This document shows, in pieces, positions 47,701 through 53,700 of a stretch of 64,000 bases of DNA. A model generated the notes under the pieces. It was not told the origin of the DNA. It worked only from the letters and a program-made list of their open reading frames with translations, and made no database searches. Each line of letters opens with the position of its first letter. Position 1 is the stretch's first letter. The translations under genes were made by a program, and so were the position numbers. This DNA comes from Corbicula japonica (taxonomy: Eukaryota; Mollusca; Bivalvia; Venerida; Cyrenidae): NCBI GenBank assembly GCA_038501625.1, contig JAZAYU010000356.1:310001-374000 (forward strand), given 5' to 3'.

Positions 47701-50700
47701 CTAAGCCAGTTGTGTAACTCATGGTAGGCCAGCAGTGTAACTAATACTAGGCCAGTTGTGTAACTCATGGTAGGCCAGCAGTGTAACTAATAATAGTCCA
47801 GTTGTGTAACTAATAATAGGCCAGTTGTGTAACTTAAATAGGCCAGTTGTGTAACCAATACTAGGACAGCAGTGTACCTCATGGTAGGCCAGCAGTGTAA
47901 CTAATACTAGGCCAGTTGTGTAACTCATGGTAGGCCAGCAGTGTAACTAATAATAGGCCAGTTGTGTAACTAATAATAGGCCAGTTGTGTAACTCATGGT
48001 AGGCCAGCAGTGTAACTAATAATGGGCCAGTTGTGTAACTAATACTAGGCCAGCAGTGTAACTCATGGTAGGCCAGCAGTGTAACTAATAATAGGCCAGT
48101 TGTGTAACTAATAATAGGCCAGTTGTGTCACTAATAATAGGCCAGTTGTGTAACTAATAATAGGCCAGCAGTGTAACTCATGGTAGGCCAGCAGTGTAAC
48201 TAATACTAGGCCAGCAGTGTAACTAATAATAGGCCAGCAGTGTAACTAATAATAGGCCAGTTGTGTAACTTATTATAGGCCAGTTGTGTAACTAATAATA
48301 GGCCAGTTGTGTCACTAATAATAGGCCAGTTGTGTAACTAATAATAGGCCAGTTGTGTAACTAATAATAGGCCAGCAGTGTATCTCATGGTAGGCCAGCA
48401 GTGTAACTAATAATAGGCCAGTTGTGTAACTAATAATAGGCCAGTTGTGTAACTAATAATAGGCCAGTTGTGTAAGTAATACTAGGCCAGCAGTGTAACT
48501 AATACTAGGCTAGCAGTGTAACTAATACTAGGCCAGCAGTGTAACTAATACTAGGCCAGCAGTGTAACTAATACTAGGCCAGTTGTGTAACTAATACTAG
48601 GCCAGCAGTGTAACTAATACTAGGCTAGCAGTGTAACTAATACTAGGCCAGTTGTGTATCTAACACTAGGCCAGCAGTGTAACTAATACTAGGCCAGTTG
48701 TGTATCTAACACTAGGCCAGCAGTGTAACTAATACTAGGCTAGCAGTGTAACTTATACTAGGCCGGCAGTGTAACTAATACTAGGCCAGCAGTGTAACTA
48801 ATACTAGGCCAGCAGTGTAACTAATACTAGGCCAGCAGTGTAACTAATACTAGGCCAGCAGTGTAACTTATACTAGGCCAGCAGTGTAACTAGCCTCCAA
48901 TTATTGCAATTCAACTAGGCTACATGTTCAGCAGTGTAACTTGAAAGCACATCGACCTGATTATTGTGTGTTTATTTTGCAGTGTCCAGATCGCAGTGTG
49001 CAGTGTGACTCTGATGAACAAAGGCATGTACTGGGCAACACACAGTCACAGGGTCATCTTGTAGTCCTAGGTTCACTGACATTACCTGTACAGTCCACAC
49101 CATATTCAGGTTTGTGTCATATTGAATGTACCGTATTTTATCTAAGTCTTCGGACGGAAAAAAATAATTATTTTTCTGGTTGAACGCATATTTAGAGACG
49201 AGAATTTTCATTTTAAAAAGATTGTCCGAAAATTTAGAAACATGTACATTAATTGACACGTCCATAATTGTAAGCCCAGAATACGTCAACACATGTCAGA
49301 CGTTTCTCTTTGAAATTTCTGCTTACCTTTGTCAAGCAATTAACTCCATAGTTGTTTAATAAACATCCTATTGTTGTATGATCAACATTGCCGAAAAAAT
49401 GTGATCGCTGTCGCTAATAAGGGTGCAATAAATTAGTTGCAAACTGCTTATTCCACGAAATGCCAGTACTGCAGATATTTATAAATTAAATCATCCCAGT
49501 TAGTTGACGGTTTGAAATTCTTTTGTACAATAGTGTCAATAGATTTTCGAGCAGTGCGCACCGTTTCAAGTTTACGTCAGCGTCTTTGATGCTAAATACA
49601 CAAGAATCGCAGACATTTTAGATCAAAACGGTCAATGACCAGGTGTTCAACAGATGTTCTTTAACTTAAACATCGGAAATTAAAATGCACGGTCAAAAAT
49701 ATACGTTGTTCGTTGCACAGTCAGAAATATACTTCATTCCTATTAGTCTATGAGTTATTAAAATTTAATTTAAATGCGACGATGCTCCTGCGTATTTCTG
49801 GAAGAAGAAGAAATGCCAGCGTTGGAAGTTTTAACAACTTTCTTTTTCATTATAAGAATTAAGAACGTTGTACAGAAATGCTATTATTAAAATATCGTAA
49901 AATAAAAATTAATGAACAATGCGATTTGACGTAAGTCCTTTGAAGTCAAAAACTAAATACCCGGTAGATTTGTCCCGTTGCTTAGCAACGACTGACACGA
50001 GACGGGTAATACACATCATGTTTATTACAACATAGCGAGTTGGTAACTGGGAAGAATTAATAATTGCCCTTAAAAGCATATGACGTTTTCTATTGTGTTC
50101 GAGTGTCTGATTAATTAGAGACAAAAAATAATATAAATAAAAATTATATTGTTTCGGTGTCCCATTTTTTAAAGGCTGAAAAAAATTATTTTGGCAAAAT
50201 GATTTTGGTGTCCGAACACTTAGAGGGTCCGAAGACTTAGATAAAATACAGTATTGAGTGTACAACTAAGTCCACAGTACTAAGGTTTGTGCCTACAACA
50301 TACAATTTGTTTGTTAATCTATATTCTTTGCCCCCTTTAAAGAAGGTAAAGTTCAACAGTTCTGTCTGTTGCTGTTGGCAGAACATTGGTCAATAATTGA
50401 AAATAGACAAACCCTTTGCTTTTTCCATGTGTGACCAGTGTAGATCCGGATCTGCTCAAACAGCTCTGTTGTCAGATCAGGATATGCTCTGTTTACATTT
50501 GATTCGTTTGGTTATTTCTGAGCAAGAAGTGACCAGTCTAGATCTGGAATTGATGGCATGGATGCACCCTCTGATCTAGATCTACACTGATCACAGATCT
50601 GATCTAGATCTACACTGATCACAGATCTGATCTAGATCTACACTGATCACAGATCTGATCTAGATCTACACTGATCACAGATTTGATAAAACACATAAAT

Positions 50701-53700
50701 ATAGAGTTAAGGTTTAATTGGCTAAAGCAAAACAATGTTGCTTTGTTATTAATTTAACAAATATCCATCCTAGTTTTACCAAATTTCAAATTGAATGTAT
50801 ACAGTTACATGTATTTACATGTATGAGATTTTGTGGCACATAATTAGCTGTTGGTCTCATTTTACTTTATATTTATATAATTATTAGTATATCAAATTCA
50901 AATGATAATTACCTGTTTTACTTTATGTAAAAGTGAACCCAATTCAATTAATAACTTGGTTACAGTTATTTCTGGTTGATGTAAATGTCACACACGCCAA
51001 TTATAAGCGACACAGATGTAGTTTGGTCAAAGAAAAAAGGCAAAAAATAAAAAATCATTTTTTTTTCTGTTTGTAAAGAATGTTAAGAGTACATGTGGTT
51101 TATTTATTAACGACCTTGTGATTTAGTTTAAGTTAACCTGCCTTTTGTTACAGATTTCAAGAAATGTCTTATAACTATGCCCAAGAATATAAAACTGAGC
51201 ATGGAAACCAGTCTCAAATCTCAAGCATCTGATTAGCTGAAATGGCGATCAGATGCTTGAGATTTGAGACTGGGTTCCAAACTCAGTTTTATAACCTTCA
51301 ACCCTAGTCAGTACATCTGATAAAAGTAAAAACGCTTATATTAATAAAAACATTGATAAATAAAGATCAAATCAAATTCACTGTAAAAGTAGCCCAGGGA
51401 CACCTTAATTGTACAGGAGAGCAGTGAAGATCCTGATCATCTGGCACATAATGTGCTATCTAATCAGGATATACACTGTTCACTTTTGGCACACTGGTCG
51501 CATATTGGTCAGAAATTACCAAATGAATGTAACAGTGTAGATGTTGATCAGATGGCATGTGTTGACTGATCAGGATCTACACTGTTCAACCATGCCATGA
51601 AGGTGTATATATGGAGGAAACGGTTAAACCATTATGGTGACGCAAAAATCATCACTAAATATCAAATGCAAGGAAATCATTCAAATTTAAACTATTGCCA
51701 TTATATCTGTGTAAACTTCATAAAATTTCTTTCAAATGGGGCCATTTCATAATGATGTGGTAAGTAGTTATAATTGTTTGGCTGCCAAATACAAGCCATT
51801 CAGGAAACATTATCCCAAGCATATTTAAAGACATATATAGCAAAGCCAGGTTGCAGAAATAGAGGAATTTGGTTTTTTTTGTAAAACAAATTCTAATGAC
51901 AGAAATAGAAACCCATATCCTTCAACTTTTATATTATATAACAACTTTTATTTTATATAATAAGTTTTAACAAAAAAATTTTTTTTGTGATCAGGTGTTA
52001 TATCTGGAGTTTCTAGATCTTTTATAATTTATAAGAACTTCGTTATAAATGTATTCAGAAAAATAATATTTTTTTCGTGATCAGATATTTTTTTCAAGAG
52101 TTTAAAATAATTCACCTTGGCTAGGTAAACCAGAAATTTATATTGTACACTAAACAATTATATAACAGAAAACATTTTCTGAGATTTTTTTTTATTTTGA
52201 AGTTTCTCTTATGATGAGTTTGTAAAATGATTTTGATATTATGGGCATCCAAAATTCCTGTCAGCACCTTCTTTTTATATAGATAGTAACGGCTTAGTGT
52301 AAAATTAACACCGAGATGTTTTAAATTCGATGTTACAAATGTTACGCATGTTACAGTAAAATAAGAACATCAGGTATTGGAAAAATCTGGGCCAATCTTG
52401 TGCTCTTTATGAGTAATAACCTAACAAAACAAAAAGCGAAGAGTTTAGATCCTGATCAGACGGCATGGATGTATCAGAGGTGTATCTATGGAGAAAAGGC
52501 TTAAAACAGAAGTTTTGCTAAATAAATGGCATAAAATCATCACAGGTCATGTGCCTTGCACCTCAAGAACCAAAACTACATTTTTTGTAATCAACACTAA
52601 ATTTTGTAAAATGTGTGATGAAATAAATTTCAATGTTATCCTTAAATTACGTTTTATTTTTCACAACATAGAAATACATTTATATATAAAATTTTATTTA
52701 AATTGTCTAAATGTAAGAAAAACAAATAATACAAATACAAAAACATTTGTATAGCGCAAAAATTATTGAACAATATTCTATTGCGCTTCACAGAGTTCAT
52801 TAGCTATTTACAAAGTCGAATCACACACAAAGCAGTCAAGCTATTTAGCTGTAAAACATTTTTAATAGTTTTCAGTTCCTTTCTGAAAGTGATTTCATTC
52901 CTGATACATTTTAGGTTTCTAGGACAATTCTGCAACATTTCAGACTCGTGACCTACCAGAACTGCATTATTTGTGCTGAAATTGGTTGACAGTTATTCTG
53001 TTATTCTACTGCTTGTTCACTGTTAGCTACATAATATCAGATATAAATTCATCTTTTAACATTTAGTTTGCCAATATATATAGTACACAAACCATGTGAC
53101 CGAACATTATTGAATGAACAAGCTGGTCAATTAAGGATTCCTTCATAATATTCTATGAATTTCTCATCTTTTAAGCTGGTTTTGACCGATCATTGTTTTG
53201 AAATATGTTACAGACAATGAACCAATATCCATTTAAGCTTGTCACTCAAACACAGAAATTTTAACATATTAATTCTTTTGCAGAGGATCCCAAAAACAAT
53301 GACATAGAGGTGAAGCCCGACTCAGGAAGTCAGAGTTCAGACAAAGTAAAAGACCCGGTCGTGATTGAAGGTTTGGACTCCGGGACCGTTGTGGGCATCG
53401 CGTTTGCAGCATTCATCATTGGAGCCATGATGATGGGAGCTCTATGGTTCATCCACACTCACTCAGGATCATGTAAGCTCTATGGTTCATCCACACTCAC
53501 TCAGGATCACATAAGCTATATGGTTCATCCACACTCACTCAGGATCATGTAAGCTCTAGTAGTCATCCACACTCACTCAGGATCATGTAAGCTCTATGGT
53601 TCATCAACACTCACTCAGGATCACGTAAGCTCTATTGTTTATCCACACTCACTCAGGATCATGTAAGCTCTTTTGTTCATCCACACTCACTCAGGATCAT

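Noticed and set aside
47719..47928. 69-codon minus-strand frame with repeated Tyr-Thr-Thr-Gly
   Set aside because: The 23-bp minisatellite gives a periodic peptide; not a gene.
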